DNA from: Anoplolepis gracilipes
Taxonomy: Eukaryota > Arthropoda > Insecta > Hymenoptera > Formicidae
Reading direction: 5' to 3'
NCBI RefSeq assembly: GCF_047496725.1
Contig: NC_132978.1
Coordinates: 7,537,001 to 7,601,000, forward strand
DNA length: 64,000 bases
Shown here: in pieces, positions 25,628 through 38,124 of the stretch
How positions within the stretch are numbered: the first letter of the stretch is position 1
How the letters are laid out: every line of letters starts with the position of its first letter
Position numbers and translations under genes: made by a program
The notes under the pieces: generated by a model
Seen by the model: only the letters and a program-made list of their open reading frames with translations
Databases searched by the model: none
Told to the model about the DNA's origin: nothing

Positions 25628-26731
25628 CGCGGTTGCAGTCGCAGACACAGCTGCGTAGACTGCCGTTAGTGCAACGAGAGTGAATTTCTAGAGATTTAGT
25701 GAGAGTTTCAGTTGATTCCCTTGGAGAACGCCGATCCGTAAATGGAATTTCAAATTGTACGCCAAAAGATTTTGTGTCTCCGAGCACGGATTTTTCTCGT
25801 CTCCGGGGACAGGATTTTTTTCGTGCCGATCAACCTTTTTTATTATTTCTCCGTTGGAAATTTTACTATCGATCTTGATGGAACCCATTCGAGATTAGTT
25901 TTTAAAAAAGATTTAAAAATTACTAGTGCTGAGTTTTAGAAATATTTTTATAGTTTTAGAAATTTGAAGTAATTTTTAAGTAGGATAACACATGTGTTTT
26001 TGAGAGATAAAAAAGCAGAATGAAAAGAGATGAAAATTTACGCGAATATTTATATATATTTGAGAATTTGTTTTCAAATGTCTATAGATATTTCATATAT
26101 ATTTATATATTGCAAAAAAGTAATATCACGAGAATAATAATTTTAATTCTAATTATTATATATATTTACGAAGCATTAAGTATACAATTTGGCAGAAAAA
26201 GTAATCATAAGAATCGTTTATACTTTAAAATTAATGCGAAAATATTGACAAAACAAAATAGAGTTGTATATAATAATGATTTCTATTACAAACAGTTCAA
26301 TATTATATCGTATTATAGCAATTCTGTGAAAATATACGTACATATGTACGTGTAGATACATCATCATCTTACATGTTTCTACGAAACATCTCGCGTGGAA
26401 GGATTTTATTCATTATATCACACAATCTAAGAATTTTTACTATTTCTTTAATAACGATAGCGTCTATCGGAATACTATTAAAAAAACAACTACGTGTTAA
26501 AACGTCGATGCAAAAAGAGAAGAAGCAGATACAAGATATTTTGCCAACAGAATATCACATCGAACAGTCATGGTCCCACATCTTGGCGCTCACCGGCAAA
26601 TTACTTGCGCATCACCTGTGCGTCATCGCGTAGGTAGCCTCCAGCTATTGATGAAAATGCATCAAGGAAAGAAGGAGCGCGTTACAATAATACCGAGGAG
26701 ATTAAACAACAATATAAAGATAAATACTCAC

Positions 26732-26960
26732 TCGTTGGTATCGCATTAGAAGAAGGGGGAAGGAAGATGTGTTGTGCGATACAGGTGCATTCGCAAGAAG
26801 CCGCTGGTCCGATGGTTGTTTTACCGGTGGCGGATTATCGTGCGCGCATGTGCGCGAGGGGAAGTGAGAAAGGGAGGCTGGAGAGTAGGTGATAGAGGTC
26901 GCGAGGGGAATGATAGGGTAATAGAGGGGGGGGGGAGGGATGGGGATCAACTACAAACTA
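26732..26960 (-). promoter_or_regulatory. Pyrimidine-rich segment ending in a consensus donor (GTGAGT), possible 5' untranslated exon
   Basis: On the minus strand a C/T-rich stretch (26880-26960) leads into mixed sequence ending CAACGA|GTGAGTAT, with the donor GT at 26731-26730. A transcription start in the CT/GA-rich block just above and this donor would make a non-coding leader exon. No direct evidence of transcription can be read from the sequence. Confidence 0.22.
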
Positions 26961-27782
26961 CTAAGCGTCCCTCCTGTGTGCTGGATTACATCTCAACGGA
27001 TGATAGTGTCATCATCTTCGGCGTAAACCGAAACGTACGATCTCTCAAATGTCTACTGATATTAAAGTTACTCGACTACTCTGGTATCCTTCTTCGAAGG
27101 CCCGTTTCTTTCTTCCGCTCCAGCTTTCGCTCTTGTTCTTCACCGGTGAAGAACTTATGGCACCGTGAGATCTCGGACGCTTCTATCGAATGCGTCTATT
27201 CACTTCATATCACACTCGCGATTTACACATTGTTGTGGATGCAGGTATTTCACGAGTCTCGGACATTGCTGTCAATCACTTTGTGCATTTCGTTTTACTT
27301 GTCCACTGGAACGTACTCGCGTATCACTCGTTTTCGGCAAGGTCTTATTAGACTTGTCCGACTCTTATTCCGAACCGTATTGGACACCGGCTAGTTACAC
27401 ACTTGTTCACACGCGCGACAACGGCGATGACGACAATGATTTACCGTCGCATACAATCACTAGAGAATTTTACCGATTGATCATTTAACGGGATCTTGAA
27501 GTTTAACGCGTCATAAAGAAACTGTTTTAAAACCGTACACTTTATATATGAGAGAAAAGGATTTACTGGAATAAAATTTAAACCGCCGAAAGTTTCAGTC
27601 GTGCCGCTGCAAGTAACAAACGAAGCAGTCTCTCGGATCGTTCTCTCTTCTCTCGAGAAACGCAACATGGCCGCCGGTACCTCCTCTGCCTCAGCATCCC
27701 GCTCTTAGCTCCAAGACTCAGATCCATTCCCCCTCCGTTCTACTCGTATTCCACACATGCTTGAGTATTTCCCTCCTCCTGC

Positions 27783-27785
27783 CTC

Positions 27786-27877
<92 letters not shown>

Positions 27878-27880
27878 CCT
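27783..27880. repeat. Long (CT)n microsatellite, about 90 bp
   Basis: Nearly pure CT repeat with TTT interruptions at its start and end, the longest dinucleotide tract in the window. GAGA-type factors bind this sequence in insects, so it may be regulatory. Confidence 0.97.
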
Positions 27881-28200
27881 CCTACTTGTTCCCTTTCGCG
27901 TTTTTTTTTCTCAGTCTCACACAGTCAGCTTCCTTCACTTTTAAGCGTCTCTCTTAGGCTTTTCTTAAGTTTCTCTTTTCATCTCGTTCTTCCTCTTTAC
28001 CTGCGTCCCTTTCGACTTGGCGGCTCTTTTTATCTCTCTTCCTCTCTCAATATGGTATAGCAATATAATCTAACATCATGGTCCACCATATCCCTCTCGG
28101 TACCCTCCTACTCTTAACCGAGAAGGAGAGAAAGATATCCCGATTTGTGATGTATCAGAGAGAGTGGTGAGGGCCCTTGGGCTTCTCCGAGCCGTCGTCC

Positions 28201-28219
28201 CTCTTTCTCTCTCTCTCTC

Positions 28220-28270
<51 letters not shown>
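28201..28270. repeat. (CT)n microsatellite with interruptions
   Basis: About 65 bp of CT repeat interrupted by CGTT and ending CTGTCTTTCCCC. Confidence 0.95.
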
Positions 28271-28499
28271 TTCCCCAGGTATTCTCTCGCTCGTTCGCTT
28301 CGAACTGTACGATGAGATCGAAAGAGACAGACGTATCGCGGGCGGTGGTAGGTGGTAGGAGACAGGAGGGTAGGGGAAAGTACGCAGGTAGCCAACGCAA
28401 AACAAGGACAGGCTCTCGCTCACGGATCTTGTCGACGAGCGAGAAAGACCCATCGTCTCCACGATACAAACAGAACATCAAGTAATGGATGAGCGGCCG

Positions 28500-28712
28500 G
28501 CATCGTGGCCACCCGACATTATCGTATCTTTATAGGCGTCTCTCTCTCACGCGTCGCTTCTTCATCTCTCTCGCTTGGTCTAGTCATCTCTCGAGAAAGA
28601 CATTCGACGAGAGTGCCACGAGAAGAACGAAGACGAACGCGTTATACACACGCGTGCATTATATCGCGTTCCTTCATCCTCTTCGTCCTCTCTGATTCTA
28701 TCATTCTTTCTT

Positions 28713-28751
<39 letters not shown>

Positions 28752-29600
28752 TTCTCTCCCGTTCTCTTTTTCTTTTTGATTCGCGTCCTACTCCGCCTTG
28801 CTACCTTGAGAAGGATACACGTGGTCGAAAGATGTAAGAGGAACGAAGACGGTCGCGCAGACATACGTTATCGCCAGTGTCCTTTTCTTACTCTGGATTT
28901 CATCCTTTCGTGACTCTGTCCCGTTCTAGCTTCGCTACCTTAAGAAGGGTATTCGCAGGGAGGACCGCAAGAGGACCGAGAAGGAGGACACGCACACATA
29001 TAGATTATCATACCTGGAGCCTTGTGTATTTCCCCGCCTTTACCTTCTCTTCTCCGATCCCTCTCGCTTCAATTTTATAACGCTCGCTCTTTATCTTGCC
29101 ACCTTGAGAAGGATATCCACATACCAAATCGTGTCCGAGAGATATCTAATAGAGGGACGTAGAGTCATCTCATTGAATACACCGAAAGATGGCAGATATC
29201 TCATCGGATGGAAAGACATATCTAGATATGTCGACCTATTATAAATTTTTATTTTGTTCTGCAATAATTTTTTTACCTGTTTTATAAAGAGGCTTTCGTG
29301 TTCTATTCGCTTCGGATAATCGAGGTATCTTCCCGAGTCATCGCGAGACAGACAAACCCGCGCACGCAGACGTCGAGGCCCTCTCCTCATCTCTCTGGCT
29401 GAAGGAACGCGGTGAACGTAATGGAAGGAAAGAGAAAGAGAGAGAGAAAGACAGCTTCTTGTTTATGTAGAAGCGAGCTCTATCGTCTCGTCTTCCTCCT
29501 TTCTTTTCACCGTCATTGTGAAAAGGATATCCGCGAGAGAGATTCACTCACGGTAGAACGAAAAGAAGGTGTATGTACACACGTATGTATATCGTGTATA
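28500..29600. repeat. Degenerate tandem array, period about 140-160 bp
   Basis: An anchor word close to 'gctaccttgagaaggata' recurs at about 28799, 28937 and 29097, and a weaker form (gtgaaaaggatatcc) at about 29518. Each is preceded by a pyrimidine-rich stretch and followed by 'agaggaacgaagac'-like sequence and an acacata-type segment. A partial unit precedes the first. The spacing is about 138 and 160 bp. The units are strongly diverged, so the array is old or under loose constraint. Confidence 0.6.
28705..28746. repeat. (TTTC)n/(TC)n microsatellite
   Basis: Four TTTC-type units followed by about 14 TC units. Confidence 0.95.
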
Positions 29601-29998
29601 TACGTATATATCCGATTGATTCTCTCTTACGTGGAGCACGCGAGAAGAGACGCTTATGCTGGACGTCGAAGAGAGCGAAGCCGCTGCCGGTGCTGCTGGC
29701 GGAGCCGCGTCGCTACGAACGAAGATGGACTCGGGATCGAAAGAGCGAGAGACGAAGGGGAGATTCGAGAGGGGGAGTCGGGGGATGGAAGCAAGGTGAA
29801 GAGGAGGGCGTGTGCGTGAGTTTACGACGAGAGAAAGAGAGAGTAGGAGAGAAGTGGATGCGCGAGGAGGACGGGCGTTGGCTACGCGCACGAAGGGAGA
29901 TTAAAAGAAGAAAAAGAAGATGGAATTAAAAGAGGAAAAAAAAGGGGAGTCGGGCAAGAGGCAAGGAGAGAAAGAGGAAGAGGAAAAATGAGGGTAGG

Positions 29999-30050
<52 letters not shown>
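29400..30050. repeat. Purine-rich block ending in a 50-bp (GA)n microsatellite
   Basis: The plus strand changes from the CT-rich sequence before 29.3 kb to a GA-rich block (29400-29540 and 29740-30050) ending in an almost pure GA repeat at 30001-30050. Open frames of 115-135 codons on both strands here have repetitive Arg/Glu/Ser composition and are not credible genes. Confidence 0.85.
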
Positions 30051-30052
<2 letters not shown>

Positions 30053-32128
30053 ATGTGAAAAATGGGTACCCAGCGAGAGAGGACAGCCTCGGGCTACGTC
30101 GCGCGATGCGACCCTGTTCAGGGAGGGATTCGTTCTTCGTTTGTAAACTCCGAAACGCATCGCGTACGACGGAATCGACGTGAAATTCATTGCCTATCGT
30201 GAACCGCGCGTTTTCCTTGGACGGGAAAGGTACGGGACCGATTTTAGATCCTTCTTATTCGAGCGCGTCGAATCTTCTCAGAGATTACTAAACGCGCGAC
30301 GTTCTCGCGGATAAAGATAATTCGCGCGTTTCTTTCCGTGGGAATCGCACGCTTATGCGTCGCGTGGGTGGTGTGCACGCTTTTGCGTGGGCGAATCGAA
30401 AGGCAGATGAGAAGAGAAGTAAGGGAGAAACAACAATTTTCGAGAGGAGCGGGCTTTTACCCTGTTCCTCACGCGCTTGAAATATTTCTTTTTCAACCTC
30501 ATCTCAGATTTTTCAGATTTTTTTCTGTTGTTTGTAGAGAATTACGTGCGCGTATCGCACACGGCGAACACAATAGAGCCGACTGACGACGAATCGTCTA
30601 CTAGCATCGTTCGCATCGTACCGTCGCGTCGACGAAGAATCGTGGGCTCGGTCGGCCTCCGGACAAGCGCGCGTTACGCGCGGCTTTCTAATGTCCTCGT
30701 GAAAGCAGATCGAAGTCCGATTCTCGCCGAGAAAATTCTTCTCTATCCGTCTCGTATCTGTCGACGCGCGCTCGCATAGTCGTAATGTCGCCTTCCGCGC
30801 CCACCTTCCGGCCGTATGTCTCTCACGCTGACGGGATAAACGCATATCGAGTACTTATGCAGATCGCAGAATGTATCGTAAGCGTGCGAAGAAGTGTCTA
30901 TAATTCAACCGGATCGATAAAGTTCACTTTTAAAGTGACGGCATGCAGAGTGTTTCGACACTCGTGTTGCTCTTAACTCTTAGATTACTACGCTTTGACC
31001 TATTACATAAAATGTTGCGTAAAATCTTTGTTCTCGCAAATAATACTTTTCTCAGAAAATATTAGGCATTTTAATTCAGTATACTTTTTTTGAGCTATTT
31101 GGAGTAAATATCTGAAGATATCTTTAAGAAAATATTTTGAAACGCGAGTATAGAGCAACAGCAGTCATATATATTTGTGGTTTTAAAATGATTGTAATGA
31201 TCATGTAATAATATTGCTTAAAAAATTAGATTGTTTAAGAAAATTAATTATACAATCAAATGACTTATATATGATTTTTTTCATTCAGAACAGACGAGAT
31301 TTTTAAAGAACTTTGAAATGCATGTGAGATTATTTTCTGCACATGTTGGACCTTTCGTAATTTATATTCCACGAGGATAAAATTGCGGATTGGAATTCGA
31401 GAATTAAAATTGCGCGCGGCTAGGAACACATCATATGTGCGTTTCAGTAGAAGCATCCACGCGGACGATTCTGTCGTAGGTCATGTCATCCGTAATTACG
31501 CGCATCCCTCTGAATACTCGCCGACAAGTTATTATCGGCGAAATACGCGTCCTCGTCGGCAAAATGCTCGTTTGTCACGTTGTATGTGATGGAAGGGATG
31601 AAGGATACGAAAATCATGCTCGGTTCATCATGATCTTATCGTAACTGCGCATTCCCACCTTCTCAACGAGTGAAATAAGAACCCCGGATTCTTACTCAAA
31701 CCTGCAGTCACTTCGTCTTGGCATTCCCCATACAACGGGCTTCCCGATTATCTTTTCTTATATGACAATGAAATGGTAGAGCCTTAAGAAGTCAATGACT
31801 AGCTTACAAAGGCAAACTCTTTATATAGAATTTAAATAAATTTTAAAATACTTCTGCATTCTTTGTTGCATAATAATAAAAATTCTCTTGATTATATTGT
31901 ATTACATATGTATAAATGCAATAAGTTATCGAATGAATTAAAGCCATAATCGGACTAACTTTATAGCTTTCTCACTATGAATTGCATCTCTGGCTAAAAG
32001 AGACTAACCCGAGGGCCGATTCAAAATAATCAAAGTCTCCGGACAAGATTCGGCATAACGTGACTTCTTGCGCGGGCGTTAAAGTCTCTCGGCGGCGCCC
32101 GTAATATTAAGCGCGCATAATGGTTTTC

Positions 32129-32136
32129 AACCGGTT
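32129..32136. promoter_or_regulatory. Perfect Grainyhead consensus site AACCGGTT
   Basis: An exact palindromic AACCGGTT lies within ttcaaccggttcatc. Grainyhead-family proteins bind this core as dimers. If the surrounding gene is grh, the site suggests autoregulation. An 8-bp palindrome can also occur by chance in 64 kb. A close variant, ACCGGTTT, occurs at 61647-61654. Confidence 0.35.
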
Positions 32137-35100
32137 CATCGGGGATTCATTCAGAGAAACGTCAATGTTGCATCTATTCACACACCTATATCTAATACTT
32201 ATACATATGTACACGTGCGCGCCTACAGATCGTCACTACCTGTTCGCCGGCAAAGACCGGTCAGCTCTTATACCGGTTGCGTACGTCTCTCTAAAGCAAA
32301 CACCGGCGTGTTTACGTCTGGATATAAAGATGCGGCGAGGCACATGTACACACATACACAAACGAAAGAAGCTAACGTTCCGAGATTGATTCCTGGACAC
32401 GATTTATTAGAATGATTTAACGTGTTTTTTATGTTATTTTGTCTTTTTATCCTCATTGCAATATTTTAAATGTGTGAGAAACATCTCGCAATACCAGAAA
32501 CATCTTATATCACATGTTGTATATCGATTGTGTATTTTATGAAATTGTTTGACATTTTTAATTCGAAGAAGTTTCATCAAAGAAAAGAATGCAAAATTAT
32601 GAAATATCTTAACTACAATTTACAGTCAAAGTAGAATTTTTATTCAATGTAAAAAACGATAATTTGAAATACCGATCTGGTCGATTGGAAAACAGCATCC
32701 GGCTATCTAATGCTAATTAAAGATTGATATGAAAAATTGAATCTGATTTATTCTATCGATAATTATATTCTAGAGACCGGCTCGCAAATCGATGCGTTTC
32801 CCTCGTACTCGTATCGCAACGTAAAAGAATTCGAGAGATTGGCGGCAGGAAGCGCAGCAATGGCGCTCGTGATAACGGTATCGAAAGTGTTACGCATACG
32901 AGCATGAGTAGCCGGACTTACACATTCACGAGGATTATTTATGATTAAATACACGTCGCGCTTCATTCGTGTTGCATTAACGAACGGTTAATTTAGATCA
33001 ATTTCACACGAATCGCAGATTGATTATGCCACAGTGAGAGACTAGACTATTCCTTTATGAATAGAACCTTTAAATATACTTAATTTTTTTTTATATAGTT
33101 TACAAAATCTTAGAAATAAAATATATATTTTGATATGTCATAAATTCTAACACCAAAGCTCTTGTCCACATTTTCTCTGTCATCAAGTTTTATCTATATT
33201 ATATGTGTGTTTATTCTTTTATAAAAAAAAGTCTGTTGTTAAATGTTTAAGATTATTGATTTATAAGATTACCTTATTTTATTATTTTCTTTCTTACGCA
33301 CAATATTATGTAAGAATTAACTTGTAACATTAATAATCTTTGAATAAAGTAACGTCTTATTTCTCCAATTGTAGGTGCATGACCTACGATCTATGTGAAA
33401 ACGACTTTATACACGCTGTTAATTATTGAGCCGAGTATAGAAACGCGCATGTTTAGATCTTCCCTCTAATTTACCGTAGCGCCACTAATCAGTCGTCGAG
33501 GAAAATTTATTCTCGCGAAATATCAGCCTTGCGTTCAAACGCGTCTTCGTGAAGAGTCGCGCGCCACTGAAGTGGCGTTTATCGCGCGGTACGTCGTTAC
33601 GGCAGTCCAGTAACGATTACGTGCGAACCGATCCTGCATCGATTGGCGCGCCAGGATAATAATTGTCTAGCACGGACAATAAGTTGATCATTGGAACGAC
33701 CAAGCGCCTTTCGTGCTCCGCTACTGTTCCAAGAATGCATCGTTGAAACCTTGAATATACTTAATAATAGCCATGAATTTAAGTATAAATTTTGTCAATT
33801 TTTCATACAATTTAATATTTGTTGTTCAGAAATCATAAATTTGTTTTTTCTTATTGATACAACTAGTTAAAACTAAGGATAAATTTATAAATTTCTATGA
33901 TAATTATATAACTATTGTTAATTATAATTTAAAATATAATTAGATTTGCCGACTGTGCGTGCGTGCGTGCGTATTTATGTATATAACAGATCTCGAATAA
34001 ATAAATCTTGTGATAAACAACATTATATAAGAAATTAACTAAACACTATGCAAAATAAATTAATTAATTGTTACTGCGAAATATTTAGCGTAATACAAAG
34101 AATTGTGTTAAATATTCTGTTTCTTAAATTTTAAATCAATTATTTATTTATTATTTATTTATTTAAATTTATTAATTATTAAACAATTAATATACATATA
34201 TTATTGTTTTTTTATTATTTTAATGTGTTTACTTTTTTAATCAATTTTGCAATTTGTATCTTATGCGTAATTGCAATCTCAATCCATATGACAAATTACA
34301 TTTAGATCGGCAAAAAATTTAAACTATCGGACGAAATATATTTAATTATATATAAACTTTGTTAGAGAAATAAAGAATAATTTTTAAATTTTATCTCTGC
34401 TATTTTGATTTTTATTTGAAATGATAAATGATCGTACGGAATATGTCGATAAAAACTTATCATCACGATATACAGTTACATATTGTTTATCGAAAATTAA
34501 TTAATTGTTAATTGTCATATAGTGAAATTTTTTGATATTTATGGTTGCGCTTAAAAAAGAAATTCAATATACAAAACGTTTTATACTACTAATATCTTCT
34601 CGCTTGTGTTGCGCCACTCGAATGACAGTAAGACAATCGCGTGTCTTAACAACAATATGTCAATACATATGCTAAATACATAGCTAAATACCGCGTGAAA
34701 ATTAATTTGTTACCACTTTGAAATATTCAATATTTTTTAATATATTCTATATTCTTTTAGAAAAGACTTTTTGATGTTTTTTTTTTATTTTATGCTTTCG
34801 ACCTTGAAACACTTGATGCCCGAACGAAATGTTTCATTGAATGTACGATCAATGTCTTCGTTAATGGCGCAGTATCGTCGTCCAACGATTAAGCAACTAC
34901 GTAATAACACGAAGACGCGATGGAAGTTTGATAAATTTCGTCACCCATTGCGCAATTAAAATTGCGTCTAAAATACGTGGGTAATTAATATTGCTTATTT
35001 ACGATTCGACGCTCTCTTATCTTAATATCCATCTGCTTTTTTTTAATTTTTCTTATGAGAAAAAAAGCATCCGGAAGTAAAGTTTGTAAGGTTTGAGAGG

Positions 35101-37555
35101 ATAGCTATATTTTATTAGTAATATTGAATTGCATATTAATTTTTAGATCACGTATTTTATACATTATACATTTTAGGCACACAAAAAATTTTTCCTGATA
35201 AAATATAATATAAACTTGAATTAATGTAAATTAATTCTATATATAAATATAATAAATATAATAAATATAAATTTAAATCTGATATGTTTAATTTGAAGTT
35301 TGTTGTTAGAATGTGATATATTGTTACATTTCAAACAACAGATAGCGTATTTAATTATAATTACGTCGAGAACTGGTCTTGTAGAAATCGACGAGCTATC
35401 CCCAGCGTGCAAACAAGACACTGACAAAACGAGTCTAAATCTGAATTACCGAATCGAGTCACGATTAATGGACGCAATTAGTCTCAGCGCGAAAACAACT
35501 CGTTGTGCCAACAAGTGGAAGGTGGATCGGCGAAATCAGGTTGTCGGGAGGATCTCGCCGAACCAGAAAAAGAACTTTCTTCGGCCGATGCCTTCGCACA
35601 CATACCGACGATGTCAGCATTAATCGCATATCTTTCTTAAGATATACGGACGCAATACAATTAACTGGCGTAGCGGTTAAAAGCAGTTATTAATTTAATC
35701 ATTCTCTTATATAACATCAATAGTGAGAAGACTGTCTGTTTAAGCTTTGGACGGTAAAATAAGATCTACTTAAAAAATTCTTTAAAATATATGTTTTATA
35801 TTGTGTAAAAATTTCTTGATTTCGATTTCGAAGGAAGGCATATTCCTCGCTTCTTTTAAAAGCTTATGTTATCGCGCTTAATAGATTTTTAATTTTAATT
35901 CTCTTTCTTTTCGCGAGTCTAACTCAGTTTCATATAGTTATACAAACGAGTCGCATCGGGACCGCGTTGAGAAACCTCACCTGACAACGGAATTTCGCTG
36001 TCTCGCCAATAAATCGATCGGGAAGGAAATTAAGTCGCCCTCGCGTAACGGTACTTGTAAAATCGCGCGGCTACCCGACGAGCGTTCTTACATCGTCGTC
36101 CGGCGCGCCGCTTCCATAAGTCGGCAAAATTGCAGAGCATACTCTTCACGAGCGGTCCGTTAACTTTTCGCAAGAACGGAAAACAGTTACCCCGTTCAGA
36201 CATGTGTCCGGTGTGTCTCGCGTTCTCCGGAGGGCGAGACGGAGGAAATAAGGAGGGCGTTTCATTGAATCGACAGAGCGCGCGATTTAATGATCGCGAC
36301 GAAACGAGGCGATTGTAATCGTGCGTCGCAATTTACGAGGTTTTTCCCGACATCGACAATCCGATTGATTTCACTAACTGGTCACTTCCGCGGCGTAATT
36401 GGCTGAATCGCCTTCTGAAAAAGGCGTGTGACGATGTTTCAGAAAGATTCGCAGAAAAAGTGCATTATTTCGATCGTTGAAGTTGGCCGAGCAAATTATG
36501 AGCTTTAAAGCAAAGTTACGAAAATTATGAAAAATAACGATAATGATAAATTTCGTTTATCTTTAAATTGGTATTTAAGTGCCTTCCAAATATATTTTAA
36601 TAGACAGAGATTTTAATTCTATTAGAAAGACGTAACTATAATATAAAAAAAAGAAATTTTTAATCGTTATGTTCTGAATGAAATTTTTTCTTTCTCACAC
36701 ATATTTATTTTTTTTTTTTTTACTATATAATATATAACAAATCGGATTAATATTATTATCAATAATTTAAGATATTTTTAAAACTTTATATATGATGAAT
36801 TTTCAATTTGAGAGAGACCAACTTCAATTTAAATAATTAATATATCGGAGCGATAGAGATAATTGCTTCGATATATCGCATAGTAATATTATTCAAATAT
36901 TGAAAGACACTACCTGCGATAATCCAAAAAGGATTCATGAAAAGTGTGCGAAATGAACGGATGATAAAATGTCATTCCGGTAACAACTCAACTCGATAAC
37001 TCCAACTAATAATTAAAACTTTATTTACCCGTCGTTGCAGCGAGGATTATTCTGCATAATTTAAACAAGCCTTTTTTCTCAGTCGACACGGATGCACGTC
37101 GCTTATTAACTTCCCGTCGAATATGATGCCTATGTAACTTTCAGCGTAATTACCGTTTCGAGTTAATGGATAAGCATAAAGCGCCGTGTCCAGACTTATA
37201 TGCACGCCAATGTTTTCCGAGATTAGATTGGCGATCATGTTCGGGAAAGAAGAGGGAGAGGGAAGAAATACGACGATTCGTCGCGGATTCGTAAACATTG
37301 TAAAGAGGATGAAATTTTATACATTTTCATTGTAAAGAGCACGAAACTTGCATTCTTTTCGCTAGAGTTATATCATAATACGTAAGAGAAAAGAATTATG
37401 ACGTAATTATTCAACGTTTGCCATGCTGCAAATACTCATATATATGTATATAGGTATGTTAAATATTTATTTATGTGGACATGGAACGTAGATGTCATGC
37501 TGAGTCTAAAGGCGGAGATTTACTGTAGGCTGAGATACTCTCCTCCATAAGTTTT

Positions 37556-37589
37556 GTTATTATTACGAGAATGTACTCCTAATAATAAC
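37556..37589. repeat. Small hairpin, 10-bp perfect stem
   Basis: gttattatta at 37556-37565 is the reverse complement of taataataac at 37580-37589, with a 14-base loop. It is AT-rich and probably weak. Confidence 0.7.
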
Positions 37590-37712
37590 ATCACGTTCTT
37601 CTAATAGAGCCAATGCCTAAAAGTTCTATTGATGTACTGTGACCGCCTATTTCCTATTTGAATTTAAGAAATAAGGCTTTTTACACAGAACAGAAAAATA
37701 TGGAGAACTAAC

Positions 37713-37855
37713 CGGGGCTTCATTTTAGGATGTCCTTTTCTGCCAGGTATTGCTTCTCTACTTTTTGAGCTACTGATATTGGAGCTTATCGGAGAACAGC
37801 TATTGGAAGGTCCGCCATTAGGAATTTGAGAAAACACCATTACGAAGTTGTTCAT
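37713..37855 (-). CDS. Candidate first coding exon (47 codons plus 2 bases)
   Basis: On the minus strand an ATG at 37855, with an in-frame TAA a few codons upstream, opens a frame that runs to a good donor, CCCCG|GTTAGT, at 37713. The peptide begins MNNFVMVFSQIPNGGPSN, continues with a Ser-rich stretch, and ends with a basic segment GRKGHPKMKP. This is much more protein-like than the chance frames around it. It leaves two bases of an arginine codon, so the phase does not match the grh exon at 15192. It may belong to another transcript, or be a gene fragment near the repeat at 38-39.5 kb. I do not recognise the family. Confidence 0.33.
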
Positions 37856-38048
37856 TAGACGTTAAGTTTTGTAGTATGTGTTATTTATTATCTTAGATAT
37901 ACCTGAACTGTTAGATAAAATTTTCTTTATACAGAGTGTTTGTTAGGCGTATATACATGATTGAAATAGTATAATTTGTGAAAACATGGAAAATAATGTT
38001 CCTTTTATTTTTCCAAATTTAATTTTATATGTTATTATCTCCTTCTAA

Positions 38049-38124
38049 TGTATTATTATCATTATGCTCGGCATTAAGTAATTAAACTTTAAGTTGCCAA
38101 TTTAGTAAACCTAAAATTAATTAA
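38049..38124 (+). repeat. Left arm of a 76-bp inverted repeat
   Basis: This arm (tgtattattatcattatgct ... ttaattaa) is the reverse complement of 39477-39552 with a single visible mismatch (c/t in aagttgccaa). The arms are about 1.35 kb apart. They may be the ends of a non-autonomous DNA element or two recent opposite-orientation insertions of one short element. No clear target-site duplication was found. Confidence 0.9.

Larger units (their letters stand above)
30051..37663. other. Non-coding stretch; no gene seen
   Basis: A CpG-rich segment (about 30.2-30.96 kb) is followed by mostly AT-rich sequence with another moderate-GC patch at 33.4-33.75 kb and a GTGC-type short repeat near 33955. 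No frame in it is splice-flanked and protein-like. A perfect Grainyhead-type site at 32129 is listed separately. Confidence 0.45.

Noticed and set aside
26774..27394. 206-codon plus-strand open frame
   Set aside because: It starts at a GTG, is rich in Arg, Ser, Cys and Leu with no motif, overlaps other open frames, and has no splice or homology support.
27757..28060. Serine-leucine repeat frames over the CT tracts
   Set aside because: They are translations of the (CT)n microsatellite; the same applies to the Arg-Glu frames over GA tracts at 9.86, 12.5, 30.0, 48.5 and 51.3 kb.
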